Shown here one piece after another: positions 35,331-44,888 of a stretch of 64,000 nucleotides of DNA. Below the pieces are notes generated by a model, which saw nothing but the letters and a program-made list of their open reading frames with translations, ran no database searches and had not been told where the DNA came from. The position numbers and the translations under genes are program-made. This DNA is from Pseudomonas abietaniphila (lineage in GTDB: Bacteria; Pseudomonadota; Gammaproteobacteria; Pseudomonadales; Pseudomonadaceae). The number at the start of each line of letters is the position of its first letter. The stretch's first letter is position 1. The stretch is taken from the NCBI RefSeq assembly GCF_039697315.1, contig NZ_CP155619.1, positions 868,001-932,000 on the forward strand, given 5' to 3'.

Positions 35331-36944
35331 TCAATGCGCATCAGCGGACGGCGCGGCTGGAGGCACGACTTTGCGCATCAGCGGGACCATCGCGACGGCG
35401 ACGATGAAGCAGACCATGATCGCCAGAAACGCATCGGCGTAGGTCTGGGTCTGCGCCTCGCGATACGTCAGCAGCCAGAGCTGATGCAGCGCTGAATTGC
35501 TCGCGTCAGCAGCGTTCTGGCCCAGCGCCGCAAAGTTGCCAGTCACGGTGGACAGCCAGTTGTTCATGGCTTCGTTGCTGTAATTCAGGTGCTCGGCCAT
35601 GTGCGTAAAGTGCAAGTTGGTACGGTCGTTGAGGATCGTGGCACAAGCCGCGATGCCGATGGCGCCGCCCAGGTTACGCATCAGGTTGAACAATCCCGAA
35701 GCCTGCTTGAGGCGCGATGGATGCAGGCCACCCAAGGTCAGGGTCACGGTCGGTGGCACCGCCATCTGCTGGGCGAACCCGCGAATGGCTTGGGGCAGCA
35801 GCAATTCGTGGCCGCCCCAGTCGTGGGTGATCGGCGAGAAGTCCCACATCGACAGCGCGAACAGCGCCAGGCCAAACATCATGATCCAGCGCAGGTCGAC
35901 GCGGTTGGCGAGAAAGCCGTAGACCGGAATCGCCGCCAGTTGAAACACGCCAGTGGAAAAGATGGCTTCGCCAATGTCCAGGGCGCTGTAGCCACGAACG
36001 CGGCCGAGAAACAGCGGTGTCAGGTAAATGGTGGCGAACAGGCCGATACCGGTGACGAAGGAGAAGAAGCAGCCCAGCGCAAAGTTGCGGTCCTTGAGGG
36101 CGCGCAAATCGACAACAGGGTTCTTCGACATCAACGTACGGCCAATGAACGCGATGGCAGAAAGGCCGGAAATCCAGGCGGTGGTGAGGATGGTCTGGTC
36201 GCTGAACCAGTTCCAGCGCGGCCCCTCCTCCAGGGTGTATTCCAGGCAGCCCAGGAACAGCGCCAGAAAAACCATGCTGATGTAATCGGCGCCCTTGAGC
36301 AGCTTCAGGTCCATAGAGTCGATGTTGACCAGAATCGGCACGGCAATGGCGACGACGATGCCCGGCACCAGGTTGATGTAGAACAACCAGTGCCAGGACG
36401 AAACGTCGGTAATCCAGCCACCGATGACCGGGCCCAGCGTCGGGGCCAGCGAGGCGATGGCGCCAATGGTCGACGCGGCAATGACCCGTTGTTTGCCGGT
36501 GAAAAACATGAACGCCGAGGTGAACACCATCGGGATCATCGAACCGCCCAGAAACCCTTGCAGCGCCCGAAACGCGATCATGCTCTGGATATTCCAGGCC
36601 AGACCGCACAAGAGGCTGGCGAGGGTGAAACCCACCGCCGATGCGCAGAACAGCCAGCGGGTAGAAAACACCCGCGCCAGCCAGCCGGACAAAGGAATCA
36701 CCACGATTTCAGCGATCAGGTAGCTGGTCTGGACCCACGCCGTTTCATCAGAGCCTGCCGAGAGACCACCGCCAATATCACGCAGCGAGGCGGATACGAT
36801 TTGGATATCCAGCAGCGCAATGAACATCCCCAAACACATGCTTGCGAAGGCAAGGACCTTGGCAGCAGTGGGCATCGAGGCAGCGTCTACCGGCCCTTTC
36901 GGTTTTGCAGCAGGTGCACTGGCATTGGCGGTGGCGGTACTCAT
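35331..36944 (-). CDS. emrB: EmrB-type MFS multidrug exporter
   Basis: 537 aa, 14 predicted membrane segments. FIALLDIQIVSASLRDIGGG is motif D1; GWLARVFSTRWLF is motif A; LAPTLGPVIGGWI is motif C. Its ATG overlaps the stop of the EmrA gene (ATGA at 36941-36944), indicating translational coupling. With EmrA and the downstream channel it would export hydrophobic or aromatic compounds using the proton gradient. Confidence 0.9.
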   Translation of the reverse strand: MSTATANASAPAAKPKGPVDAASMPTAAKVLAFASMCLGMFIALLDIQIVSASLRDIGGGLSAGSDETAWVQTSYLIAEIVVIPLSGWLARVFSTRWLFCASAVGFTLASLLCGLAWNIQSMIAFRALQGFLGGSMIPMVFTSAFMFFTGKQRVIAASTIGAIASLAPTLGPVIGGWITDVSSWHWLFYINLVPGIVVAIAVPILVNIDSMDLKLLKGADYISMVFLALFLGCLEYTLEEGPRWNWFSDQTILTTAWISGLSAIAFIGRTLMSKNPVVDLRALKDRNFALGCFFSFVTGIGLFATIYLTPLFLGRVRGYSALDIGEAIFSTGVFQLAAIPVYGFLANRVDLRWIMMFGLALFALSMWDFSPITHDWGGHELLLPQAIRGFAQQMAVPPTVTLTLGGLHPSRLKQASGLFNLMRNLGGAIGIAACATILNDRTNLHFTHMAEHLNYSNEAMNNWLSTVTGNFAALGQNAADASNSALHQLWLLTYREAQTQTYADAFLAIMVCFIVAVAMVPLMRKVVPPAAPSADAH

Positions 36945-38101
36945 GGGGTTTTCTTCCCGTCAGCAGCGCTGGCAACGTGGTTGGAGGTGGGCTGGTCGGC
37001 GTGCTGATGGTCGGCGCTGGCTTTGGTGTCGACTTCAGCGATCACCGACAGGCCAGGACGCAGCTTGCCGAGGTTGCCGTCTTCGCCGTCCAGATACACC
37101 CGAACCGGCACACGCTGAACGATCTTGGTGAAGTTGCCGGTGGCGTTTTCCGGTGGCAGCACGCTGAACTGCGAACCGGTGGCCGGTGCCAGACTGTCCA
37201 GATGACCGTGGAAAACCTGTCCCGGCAGCACGTCCGCCTCGATGCTGACTTCCTGACCGGGAAGCATGTGGGTCAGTTGGTCTTCCTTGAAATTGGCGTC
37301 GACCCACAGGCCTTTGGCCGGCACCACGGAAATCAGCTGAGTGCCTGCGGCGGCGTAGGCGCCGACCCGAGCCCGACGGTTGCCAATCACGCCATCAACC
37401 GGGGCGCGCAATTCGGTGTAACCGACGTTCAGGCGGGCCATGTCACGTTCGGCCTTGGCTTGTTGCAACGCGGCGCGGGCCTGTTGTTTCTGGGTCGCGA
37501 TCACGTCCAACTGGCGTTGCGAAGCGAGCATCGACGCCTGCGCTTTGGCGCCGTTGGCTTGAGCCGTTTTGTAGGTGGCATCCGCCCGCTGGAAGCTTTC
37601 GATCGAGACCGCAGAGCGACCGGACAGCGTCTGATAACGCACTTGGTCGTCGCGGGAACGCACGGTTTCGGCATTGGCGGCATCGATCCCGGCTTTGGCC
37701 TGGCTGACCACCGCATGTTGCAGCTGTTCGGTGGCGTCCAGGTTGGCCAGCAATGCTTCTTCTGCTGCAACAGCGCCTTCTGCCTTGTTCAACGCGGCGA
37801 CGTAATCGCGATCATCAATTTTCACCAGCAGGTCGCCAGCGTGCACGAACTGGTTATCGACCACTTTGAGTTCGGTGATGTAGCCAGGGACTTTTGGCCC
37901 GATTACGGTGACATCGCCACCGACGTAGGCGTCGTCCGTGGACTCGATAAAACGGCCGACGGTCCACCAGTGGATTCCGAAAATGATCAGGCCAACTACG
38001 ATGGCCACGGCCACCACCAACAGAATCAGGCGTTTGCCCCGAGCGGGTTTCGGCGGTGCGGCTGCAACGGCGGGCTCAGTGACAGTTTGTGGGTTGTTCA
38101 T
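36941..38101 (-). CDS. emrA: EmrA-type membrane fusion protein (HlyD family)
   Basis: 386 aa. One N-terminal membrane segment (LILLVVAVAIVVGLIIFGI) anchors it. The biotinyl-lipoyl-like domain begins GGDVTVIGPKVPGYITELKV, then a long alpha-hairpin and the second half GYTELRAPVDGVIGNRRARV. The family bridges the inner-membrane pump and the outer-membrane channel. It lies 6 bp after the HxlR gene and overlaps emrB by 4 bp. Confidence 0.9.
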   Translation of the reverse strand: MNNPQTVTEPAVAAAPPKPARGKRLILLVVAVAIVVGLIIFGIHWWTVGRFIESTDDAYVGGDVTVIGPKVPGYITELKVVDNQFVHAGDLLVKIDDRDYVAALNKAEGAVAAEEALLANLDATEQLQHAVVSQAKAGIDAANAETVRSRDDQVRYQTLSGRSAVSIESFQRADATYKTAQANGAKAQASMLASQRQLDVIATQKQQARAALQQAKAERDMARLNVGYTELRAPVDGVIGNRRARVGAYAAAGTQLISVVPAKGLWVDANFKEDQLTHMLPGQEVSIEADVLPGQVFHGHLDSLAPATGSQFSVLPPENATGNFTKIVQRVPVRVYLDGEDGNLGKLRPGLSVIAEVDTKASADHQHADQPTSNHVASAADGKKTP

Positions 38102-38107
38102 CGCAAA

Positions 38108-38650
38108 TTACCTGTGGGTCTGCAGTGGTTGGGAGGTTGGCAGGATGTTTTCGTAGGCTTCACGTCGAGCCCGCCCCGCTTCCACGCGCCAGGCGGAAAG
38201 CGTGCCGGAGGGGCCGATGTAACGCATGCCGTGCTCGCGTAAGTTGATGGGTTTCCCTGTGTTGCCGTCGGTGAGCATCACGTCGACGGGTTTGTTCAGG
38301 TGTTCATCAAAAAGCTGGATCTTGATGCCGTCGGGCGAGAAGTGCTTGTTGCCGAACTTCATCAACATGAGCACCACCGGACGAAAGTCCCGGCCGCGCT
38401 CCGTGAGCAAATAGTCATAGCGAAGCGGCTTGTCGGTGTAAGCACGCTTTTCCACCAGGCCCGACTCGATCAGGCCGTTCAGACGACGGGTCAAGGTGCT
38501 GGGAGCGATGCCCAGACTCGTCTCAAACTCGTCGAAACGGCTGAGACCGTAGGACAGATCGCGCAAGATCAGGATGTTCCACCAATCACCCACGTGCTCG
38601 AGGCTGAGCGCAATCGGGCACGGCATGTCGGCGAAGCTTTTTTTCTTCAT
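38108..38650 (-). CDS. HxlR family transcriptional regulator
   Basis: 180 aa from ATG 38650, with GGAGG 7 nt upstream. HxlR signature: CPIALSLEHVGDWWNILILR with the N-terminal Cys, RFDEFETSLGIAPSTLTRRL as the HTH, then the wing YTDKPLRYDYLLTERG. It has an extra 70-residue C-terminal part. First gene of the efflux operon, so probably an autoregulated controller sensing an exported compound or an electrophile through the cysteine. Confidence 0.88.
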   Translation of the reverse strand: MKKKSFADMPCPIALSLEHVGDWWNILILRDLSYGLSRFDEFETSLGIAPSTLTRRLNGLIESGLVEKRAYTDKPLRYDYLLTERGRDFRPVVLMLMKFGNKHFSPDGIKIQLFDEHLNKPVDVMLTDGNTGKPINLREHGMRYIGPSGTLSAWRVEAGRARREAYENILPTSQPLQTHR

Positions 38651-38923
38651 GACCTGTCCTCCATCGCATAAGGTTTGTAAAAATGATGGTTGTAATTTAA
38701 ACGAGTGGCTTTCATCGTGCAAGTGACTATTTTTATGAAAGCTATAGGTGGCTTTGAGGCGGCAACGTCTTTAGGGGAAACGGGTTCAAAGGTGGCAGCG
38801 GATGAATCAGGCGATCTGGCTTGCGACTGTCTTCTAACCGATGCCTTCCGAACGCAAGCCCATTAAACGGAGTCGAACGCTTCAGGTCACAGCAGAAAGC
38901 ACCACCACCGACAAGGAGCCCCC

Positions 38924-39361
38924 ATGACACTGAGATCATTCTTTCCCATCATGATGTTCATCACGGCCGCCACGGCACCCGTTGCCGCTAGCGCTGAGGT
39001 CGATACGTCACCGGGCCCAGGGGGTGTCTTTCGCCTGAAACCAGGCGTGTATGTATCCAAAGGTCAACCCTGCAGCGACCCCGCAAACGCAGCCATACGT
39101 GTTTACGATGGGAAAGGGATTCGGGGATCCGCGACGCATGGCTGTGTGGCAAAAATCGTGAAAAAGGTGGGGAACCGCTTCACCGTCGATGAGACTTGCA
39201 CAGACACGCCTGCCGGCGCGGGTAAGAGGACCACTGCACGACAGATCGTCACCGTCAGCAATGCCATCGAGTTTGCGATTGACGAACGCGGACAGGTGAC
39301 GACGTATCACTACTGCCCCGTCTATCAGCTTCCAGGCTCGCTGAAGGGTCTGCAAAATTAG
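38924..39361 (+). CDS. Exported hypothetical protein (145 aa)
   Basis: The signal peptide MTLRSFFPIMMFITAATAPV ends at ASA/EV near residue 24. The mature part carries five cysteines, for example GQPCSDPANAAIRVYDGKGI, THGCVAKIV and DETCTDTPAG, suggesting disulphides in the periplasm. No known domain recognised. Its neighbours (HxlR operon and chromate transporter) are on the other strand, so it is a single-gene unit. AAGGAG precedes the ATG. Confidence 0.75.
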   Translation: MTLRSFFPIMMFITAATAPVAASAEVDTSPGPGGVFRLKPGVYVSKGQPCSDPANAAIRVYDGKGIRGSATHGCVAKIVKKVGNRFTVDETCTDTPAGAGKRTTARQIVTVSNAIEFAIDERGQVTTYHYCPVYQLPGSLKGLQN

Positions 39362-39518
39362 CCGCGCACAACGCTGATCGATACCGACACGAGACCTTAC
39401 CAAACCGCCGCGGATTGAAAGGTCATGTGTTGCGATTGGCTATAGCGGGCCTGGGGACAGGCATCTATCGAAGCGATTGCCTTCGCGATAAAGGCTCACC
39501 CTTTGTAAACCGAGATCC

Positions 39519-40880
39519 TCAGTAACCCTGCCCCACCAGAAACACCACCAGCCCAGCCATGCCACTTCCCATCAATACGGTAATGACCCCACGCTTGTAT
39601 TTGAAAAGCGCAACGGCGGCGACCAAAGCGATGATCACCGATGCCCAGTCAATGGCCCCTGCCATCCCGGCAGGCCAGAACACGTGATAAGCAAAGAACA
39701 GCGCCAGATTGAGGATGACGCCGACAACCGCAGCTGTAATCCCGGTGAGTGGAGCCGTGAACCTGACGGCGTTCTGGGTGGATTCCACTAAAGGCCCGCC
39801 TGCCAGGATGAACAGGAAAGACGGCAGGAACGTAAACCAGGTAACCAGTGAGGCGGCGACGGCCCCTGCCAGAAACGCGTGATGCGGGCCGAATACCTGC
39901 AGCACGTACGCACCGATGAACCCGACGAAGGCCACCACCATGATCAGCGGTCCAGGCGTTGACTCACCCAACGCCAGTCCGTCGATCATTTGAGTGGGGG
40001 TGAGCCATCCGTAGTGACCGACCGCACCCTGGTACACGTAGGGCAGAACGGCGTACGCGCCCCCGAACGTCAGCAGCGCGGCCTTGGTGAAGAACCAGCC
40101 CATTTGCGTCAGGGTGGCGTTCCAGCCCAATAGAAGGGTCAGCAGCCCCATTGGCAGGACCCACGATGCCATACCGACTGAGGCAATCAGGGCAAGCTTC
40201 GGCCAACTGAACCTGGCATGCACGGGTGATGGCGTGTCGTCATCGATCAGAGCGGGACCGTAGGATTTTTTCGCGGCGTGTCGGCTTGCGTTGTCGAACG
40301 TGTCGGGCGCAAACCGTCCCCCCAGATAGCCGATGACGCCAGCCCCCAGCACGATCAGGGGAAACGGGACGTTGAATGCAAAAATGGCGACGAACGATGC
40401 TGCGGCAATCCCCCACAACCCGGTGTTCTTGAGCGTTCGCGATCCAATCCGGTGGGCCGCGTGAACCACAATCGCCGTCACGGCAGGTTTGATCCCGTAG
40501 AGAATACCGGCCACCCACGTAACCTCACCGAACGCGATATACAGCCAGGACAGGGCAATCAATACGAAGAGTGAGGGCAACACAAAGAGCGCGCCTGCAA
40601 TCACGCCCCCTCGGGTGCGATGCATCAGCCAACCAATGTAGGTCGCCAGTTGCTGTGCTTCCGGACCGGGAAGCAACATGCAGTAGTTGAGCGCGTGCAA
40701 GAACCGCCGCTCGGAGATCCAGCGACGGCGTTCCACCAATTCCTGGTGCATCATCGAGATTTGGCCAGCCGGGCCACCGAAACTGATAAAACCCAGTTTC
40801 AGCCAGAACCAGAAGGCCTCGCGCAGGCTTATTTCCTGGGGAGCAGCCATTTCGGCTTGATCCTTTTTCGATTTATTCAT
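39519..40880 (-). CDS. chrA: Chromate efflux transporter ChrA (long form)
   Basis: 453 aa, two homologous Chromate_transp halves. The N-half motif is FGGPAGQISMMHQELVERRR then LPGPEAQQLATYIGW; the C-half equivalents are FGGAYAVLPYVYQGAVGHYG and ALGESTPGPLIMVVAFVGF. About ten to twelve membrane segments. The family exports chromate (or sulfate-like oxyanions) from the cytoplasm. No chrB regulator or SOD gene is adjacent, so its expression is probably independent of a classical chr operon. Confidence 0.9.
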   Translation of the reverse strand: MNKSKKDQAEMAAPQEISLREAFWFWLKLGFISFGGPAGQISMMHQELVERRRWISERRFLHALNYCMLLPGPEAQQLATYIGWLMHRTRGGVIAGALFVLPSLFVLIALSWLYIAFGEVTWVAGILYGIKPAVTAIVVHAAHRIGSRTLKNTGLWGIAAASFVAIFAFNVPFPLIVLGAGVIGYLGGRFAPDTFDNASRHAAKKSYGPALIDDDTPSPVHARFSWPKLALIASVGMASWVLPMGLLTLLLGWNATLTQMGWFFTKAALLTFGGAYAVLPYVYQGAVGHYGWLTPTQMIDGLALGESTPGPLIMVVAFVGFIGAYVLQVFGPHHAFLAGAVAASLVTWFTFLPSFLFILAGGPLVESTQNAVRFTAPLTGITAAVVGVILNLALFFAYHVFWPAGMAGAIDWASVIIALVAAVALFKYKRGVITVLMGSGMAGLVVFLVGQGY

Positions 40881-41271
40881 GGGCGACTGCTTGTTGACCC
40901 TATCCGCTTATTAAGCCTGTTCAAGAAAGTCGATTGAACCGGGCGAGCCAGGCGGCACTCTCATCCGCGCAACCCATTTGAACATGCCGGCACCGCTGCC
41001 AAAAAGAGGCTGTTACGGTGCAGCGCTCGCGGACGTTTGCTAGAGGCGCGGGTCATATAAACCTGGTAACCGCTGGGGGACAGGCTTAGTTGATCTAACA
41101 GACAGCCCGCTATATCGGCCATAACACCGGAAAAAACGTTTAATAACCCCTACGCATCGACCAGCGGTAAACGTCAGAGCCCACGTTGCCGTCAGACTGG
41201 TGTGAAACTTGCGAGGGAATAACGCTTTATCGCTGAGTGCCGAGCTTAGTGATTTGCGAACAGGAGCATCA
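40881..41271. other. Divergent intergenic region, no gene
   Basis: 390 bp between the chrA start (minus) and the InaA-like gene (plus). No ORF with RBS, terminator or repeat was recognised. It should carry promoters for both neighbours. Confidence 0.4.
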
Positions 41272-41997
41272 ATGCAGGCACAACACGAAAAGAACTTCGA
41301 CTATTGGTGGAACACATCCGGCCCGTGGGTGGAAGAACCCAACGTCCGCAGGCGCGGAACCAGCGGCGTACAGCGCGTCATACATGACGGAAACCTGGTG
41401 TATGTAAAGCGCCAGACTGGTCACCTGTCCCGCAGCATCCGGTATCCCTTCGGGCGCCCCACTGTCATGCGCGAAGGCAAGGCACTGTCTAAGTTATTGC
41501 AGCTGGGCGTCGCAGCGCCCGCCCCCCTCTTTTATGGGGCGCAAAAAGTGGATGGCGTTTGGCGCGGGATTCTGGTGACCAAAGATCTGGGCGGCTTTCA
41601 GGACCTGGACACGTGGTATTCGGAAGGCGGCCGTCAACGAATGACCGAAATCGAGCATCTCAAGATGCTGGACCAGTTGGCCCAACTTTTGGCACGTATG
41701 CATTTGGCACGCTGGCAACACGGCTGCATGCGTTCGAAGCATATTTTCATAAGGGTCAGGAATGGCAACGCTGGCCATGAATTCGACCTGGCGCTGCTGG
41801 ACCTTGAGAAATCCCACGGAAGACTCACCGCGCTGGGGGCCGCGCGGCACGACATTTCCCAGCTAAGGCGCCATTCCTTCTGGAGTGAGTCGGAGTGGCA
41901 GGCGCTGATGTCTCGCTATGAGTCGGGTCTGGGTAAAACGATTGTCAGGCCTGCCCGCAGGCTCGCCTTAAGTGACGATGTGAAACGAAAATCCTGA
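41272..41997 (+). CDS. InaA-like lipopolysaccharide kinase-family protein
   Basis: 241 aa from ATG 41272 (AGGAG, 6-nt spacing). A compact kinase-like fold: GTSGVQRVIHDGNLVYVKRQ with the Lys for ATP, MREGKALSKLLQLGV, and the catalytic-loop equivalent WQHGCMRSKHIFIRV, which has Cys where WaaP kinases have Asp, then ALLDLEKSHGR as the metal site. InaA-type proteins of Pseudomonas show the same pattern and are linked to acid or membrane stress; activity is unproven. Confidence 0.75.
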   Translation: MQAQHEKNFDYWWNTSGPWVEEPNVRRRGTSGVQRVIHDGNLVYVKRQTGHLSRSIRYPFGRPTVMREGKALSKLLQLGVAAPAPLFYGAQKVDGVWRGILVTKDLGGFQDLDTWYSEGGRQRMTEIEHLKMLDQLAQLLARMHLARWQHGCMRSKHIFIRVRNGNAGHEFDLALLDLEKSHGRLTALGAARHDISQLRRHSFWSESEWQALMSRYESGLGKTIVRPARRLALSDDVKRKS

Positions 41998-42096
41998 CCC
42001 TTTACTCAACGTTTACCGAGTCTGGACGTTCGTTTACACGCAATCGGTGTTTCATAGATCCATGGCGAACCCAAACACATCGCCTGAGGAGACACC

Positions 42097-42477
42097 ATGT
42101 TTTCGAAGATGACCCAAGCCTTGATCCTGTCCGGTTGCCTGGTCGCTGCGGGTGCAGCATCCGCCGGTGAACGCAACGTGATAGTGCCCGTCATCGCCGG
42201 GGCCGCCGTGGGTGCCGTGTTGGCCACCGCGATCAGCAATTCGGGCCATGATCATTACCGCCCTCAGTACCAGGAATACCGGCCACAGCCGCGTTATCAA
42301 CCGCAGTATCAGTACCAGCCGGTGGCTTATGTGCCGGTGGCCACGCGGGTTGAATACCGCCGCTTCGCCCCGCCACCGCCTCACGGCTATTACCACGGCG
42401 GCTACGATCGCCGGGGCTGGGATAACCGAGGCTACGATCGAGGTTACGACCATGGCCGGGGCGATGGCCGCTGGTAA
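42097..42477 (+). CDS. Exported Tyr/Pro/Arg-rich protein
   Basis: 126 aa. The signal peptide ends GAASA/GE near residue 24. A glycine-zipper-like hydrophobic segment (VIAGAAVGAVLATAI) follows, then low-complexity repeats of the YRPQPRYQPQYQ kind and a Gly-Arg-Asp-rich tail (RGYDRGYDHGRGDGRW). Likely an envelope-associated protein of unknown function. A strong terminator lies 17 bp after the stop. Confidence 0.75.
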   Translation: MFSKMTQALILSGCLVAAGAASAGERNVIVPVIAGAAVGAVLATAISNSGHDHYRPQYQEYRPQPRYQPQYQYQPVAYVPVATRVEYRRFAPPPPHGYYHGGYDRRGWDNRGYDRGYDHGRGDGRW

Positions 42478-42494
42478 GTCGCTGTAGGCAGACA

Positions 42495-42524
42495 GGCCGC
42501 CGTCATCACTGACGGCGGCCTTTT
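42495..42524 (+). terminator. Rho-independent terminator
   Basis: GGCCGCCGTC / GACGGCGGCC pair perfectly over 10 bp around a 6-nt loop, followed by TTTT. Ends the exported protein gene at 42097. Confidence 0.92.
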
Positions 42525-42610
42525 GCATGGGATCGGTCTACCCTGACTGTGCAATGAGGTTATAGCTCCACGCTGCGCCCACACTTGACGCCGTCGCTCA
42601 GGAGATCTCC

Positions 42611-42955
42611 ATGCGCCGACTTTGGCAACGCTATCTGGCGTTACTCGACAACGATCTCAGCCCGAAAATATTCGACAATTTCAAAAACATGGTGCTGTGC
42701 GCCCTGTTGCTTGCGGCGGGCACGGATGCACTGCGCAAGGGTCACCCGCTGTTCATGAGTCCCGTGGACTCCAGCACCACCGGATGGGGTCTGATCGCGA
42801 TCGCGGCGATCCTGATGGTGCTGAACCTCAGCGACGGTATTCGCCGGCTGTCCCGTCTGCGCTATCACACCGTTTGGCAGATCCTGATCGTCGTCCTGTA
42901 CGTGCTGATCTCGGAGCGCGTGGTGGAGCTGGTGTGGAACTATCGGGCCGAGTGA
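42611..42955 (+). CDS. Small integral membrane protein (114 aa)
   Basis: Three predicted membrane segments: VLCALLLAAGTDAL, WGLIAIAAILMVLNL and VWQILIVVLYVLISERVVEL. GGAGA precedes the ATG. Reminiscent of PsiE-like membrane proteins in topology, but I cannot assign a family. It ends 29 bp before the convergent GNAT gene. Function unknown. Confidence 0.7.
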   Translation: MRRLWQRYLALLDNDLSPKIFDNFKNMVLCALLLAAGTDALRKGHPLFMSPVDSSTTGWGLIAIAAILMVLNLSDGIRRLSRLRYHTVWQILIVVLYVLISERVVELVWNYRAE

Positions 42956-42984
42956 TACAGCCGTGATCGCGGCGGGCCTCGGTT

Positions 42985-43488
42985 TCAGATCCCACGTACG
43001 AATCGCTGTTCCACGGCGGCCACGTCGCGTTTCAGAGGGTGCTCAGGCACAAACCCGCAGCGCTCGAGCACCTTTTTAGAACCGGCATTTTCCGGAAACA
43101 CATACGCCACCAGTTGCGTCAGCGCCCAGCGCGTCCGGGCCTGCCCGATCAGGTGTTCCAGCGCCTGGGTCGCCAGCCCTTGTCCGCAGGCGCTTTGCGC
43201 GATTCGATAGCCGACCTCCGCAACGCCCGCATTCGTATCAATACCCTTCAAGTTGGCGCGGCCGACGACTCTTCCCCTCGAGTCCTCGAGCACAAAGGGA
43301 TGCCAGACACCCCGCGCGAAACCGGACAGATACTCCTCGATATGTTCGTTAACGCCTGCCACTGAGTAGAACGAAGGCGCGCGGCCATCGATATGGGATT
43401 CGAACCACGCGCGGTTCTCCGTTTCGAATGCCAGCAGCGCTTCGGTGTCGGTGTGGCGCAGCTCGCGAACACTGAATGATTCCCTCAA
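42985..43488 (-). CDS. GNAT family N-acetyltransferase
   Basis: 167 aa, RimJ/RimL-like. The acetyl-CoA loop region is QSACGQGLATQALEHLIGQA, with the Q/RxxGxG/A core as QGLATQ, preceded by AEVGYRIA and followed by LVAYVFPENAGSKKVLERCG. Members acetylate ribosomal proteins, amino acids or small amines. No partner gene indicates its target. Confidence 0.85.
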   Translation of the reverse strand: MRESFSVRELRHTDTEALLAFETENRAWFESHIDGRAPSFYSVAGVNEHIEEYLSGFARGVWHPFVLEDSRGRVVGRANLKGIDTNAGVAEVGYRIAQSACGQGLATQALEHLIGQARTRWALTQLVAYVFPENAGSKKVLERCGFVPEHPLKRDVAAVEQRFVRGI

Positions 43489-43572
43489 ACCCCTCTCCTT
43501 TTTTCATCGGTCCGTGACGGCGCAGGACGACTGCGCCGCTGGCACAGTGCCCGAGAATCGCCTTTCATCGCG

Positions 43573-44760
43573 CTAAAGCCTCATCGGAAACCGCGCCACG
43601 AAGCACGTTCCCTGATCCGGCGACGAACTGACCGAAAGCGTGCCGCCATGGCCTTCGAGAATCTGTGAAGCGATGTAAAGCCCAAGGCCCAGGCCCTCTC
43701 CCCTCTGCCCTCCATCCGAGCGCTTGAAGGGCTGAAAGAGCAGCGGGATCAATGCATCGGGAATACACGCCCCATGATTGGTCACCGACAAAACACATTC
43801 ATCGCCCTCGGTTGTCGCCACGATCCGGACCGGCGATTCGCGGGTGCCATGGGTCACGGCGTTGCCCACCAGATTGGACAGCAATTGCCCGATGCGCGTC
43901 GGGTCACAATAAATGCCCGAAGGGATCGTGAAGTCCTGTTCAATCTGCACACCCGGCTCCGCCGCCTGGATCTCCGCGATGACCGAACTGAGCACGGCCC
44001 CCAGATCGTCCACCCGCGTGCGCCTGACCGGAATCCCGCCACCGAGTCGGCCACGGGCGAAATCCAGCACGTCCTCGATCAAGGCGCCCATGCGCTGCGA
44101 ACTCTTGCGGATCGCACTGGCCAGTCCACGCTCGCGCTTGTCCTCAAGTCTGGATTCAAGCAGGTCGGCGCTCATACGTATGGCGCTGAGCGGCGTGCGC
44201 AGGTCGTGGCCGAGCACAGCAATGAACTGCTCGCGCAGACGACCGGCTTCGGTGGCATCGGCCAGAGCGGTTTCAGATCGTTGCAAATCATCACGCAAGT
44301 CCAGGTGCATCGCGATCAACTGAGCGAATAACCCCAGGGTCTTGACGACTGCACACTCATCGAAGTGCGCAGGCAACGTGTCGATGGCGCACAGAGTGCC
44401 GAAAAACTCGCCGTTGCCTTTGACGATCGGGATCGAGACGTAACTTTCCAGCCGGTAGGTTTTAGGCGTGTGGTGTTTCGAGTAGATCGGATGTTCACTG
44501 GCGTGGGTGAACACCACCGGTCGCCGGCTCTGCCTGATTTCATGACAGATGGTCGACTCCAAGACCAACTGACCTCCGGGCTTGAGGCCAAAGTCGATGG
44601 CGTCATCGACCGCCAACGCGACCCAATGCGACTCCGTGACCCGTGCGACCGCCGCAAAGCGCATACCGGTCACATGTTTGACCATGTCCAGAATGATCGG
44701 GACTGCGTCGATCCTGGCGACGGCGGCGATATCCTGGGTGAACGTATCGTTTTCAGCCAT
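43573..44760 (-). CDS. Sensor histidine kinase with GAF domain
   Basis: 395 aa from ATG 44760; the frame extends to 44877 without family residues. It is soluble: a GAF domain (about 20-165), a short coiled-coil, a HisKA domain with H-box IAVLGHDLRTPLSAIRM, and an HATPase domain with N-box QLLSNLVGNAVTHG and G-boxes GEGLGLGLYIAS. It resembles bacteriophytochrome-like output without a PHY domain or chromophore Cys context. No response regulator is adjacent, so it is an orphan kinase. Confidence 0.88.
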   Translation of the reverse strand: MAENDTFTQDIAAVARIDAVPIILDMVKHVTGMRFAAVARVTESHWVALAVDDAIDFGLKPGGQLVLESTICHEIRQSRRPVVFTHASEHPIYSKHHTPKTYRLESYVSIPIVKGNGEFFGTLCAIDTLPAHFDECAVVKTLGLFAQLIAMHLDLRDDLQRSETALADATEAGRLREQFIAVLGHDLRTPLSAIRMSADLLESRLEDKRERGLASAIRKSSQRMGALIEDVLDFARGRLGGGIPVRRTRVDDLGAVLSSVIAEIQAAEPGVQIEQDFTIPSGIYCDPTRIGQLLSNLVGNAVTHGTRESPVRIVATTEGDECVLSVTNHGACIPDALIPLLFQPFKRSDGGQRGEGLGLGLYIASQILEGHGGTLSVSSSPDQGTCFVARFPMRL

Positions 44761-44888
44761 CAGCTCGCCTGAAGGTGGATAAATTGGAAGGAGGCTATCA
44801 GCCACAACGCGAGCGATCTTATCGCAACGGTCAGGAAAACGAATACTGAATCCGTTGATGGAGAGGGGATCTCGCACTCCCCTCCTCT

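Noticed and set aside
36842..38242. 466-aa plus-strand open frame
   Set aside because: Shadow of emrA and the HxlR gene on the opposite strand; no domain.
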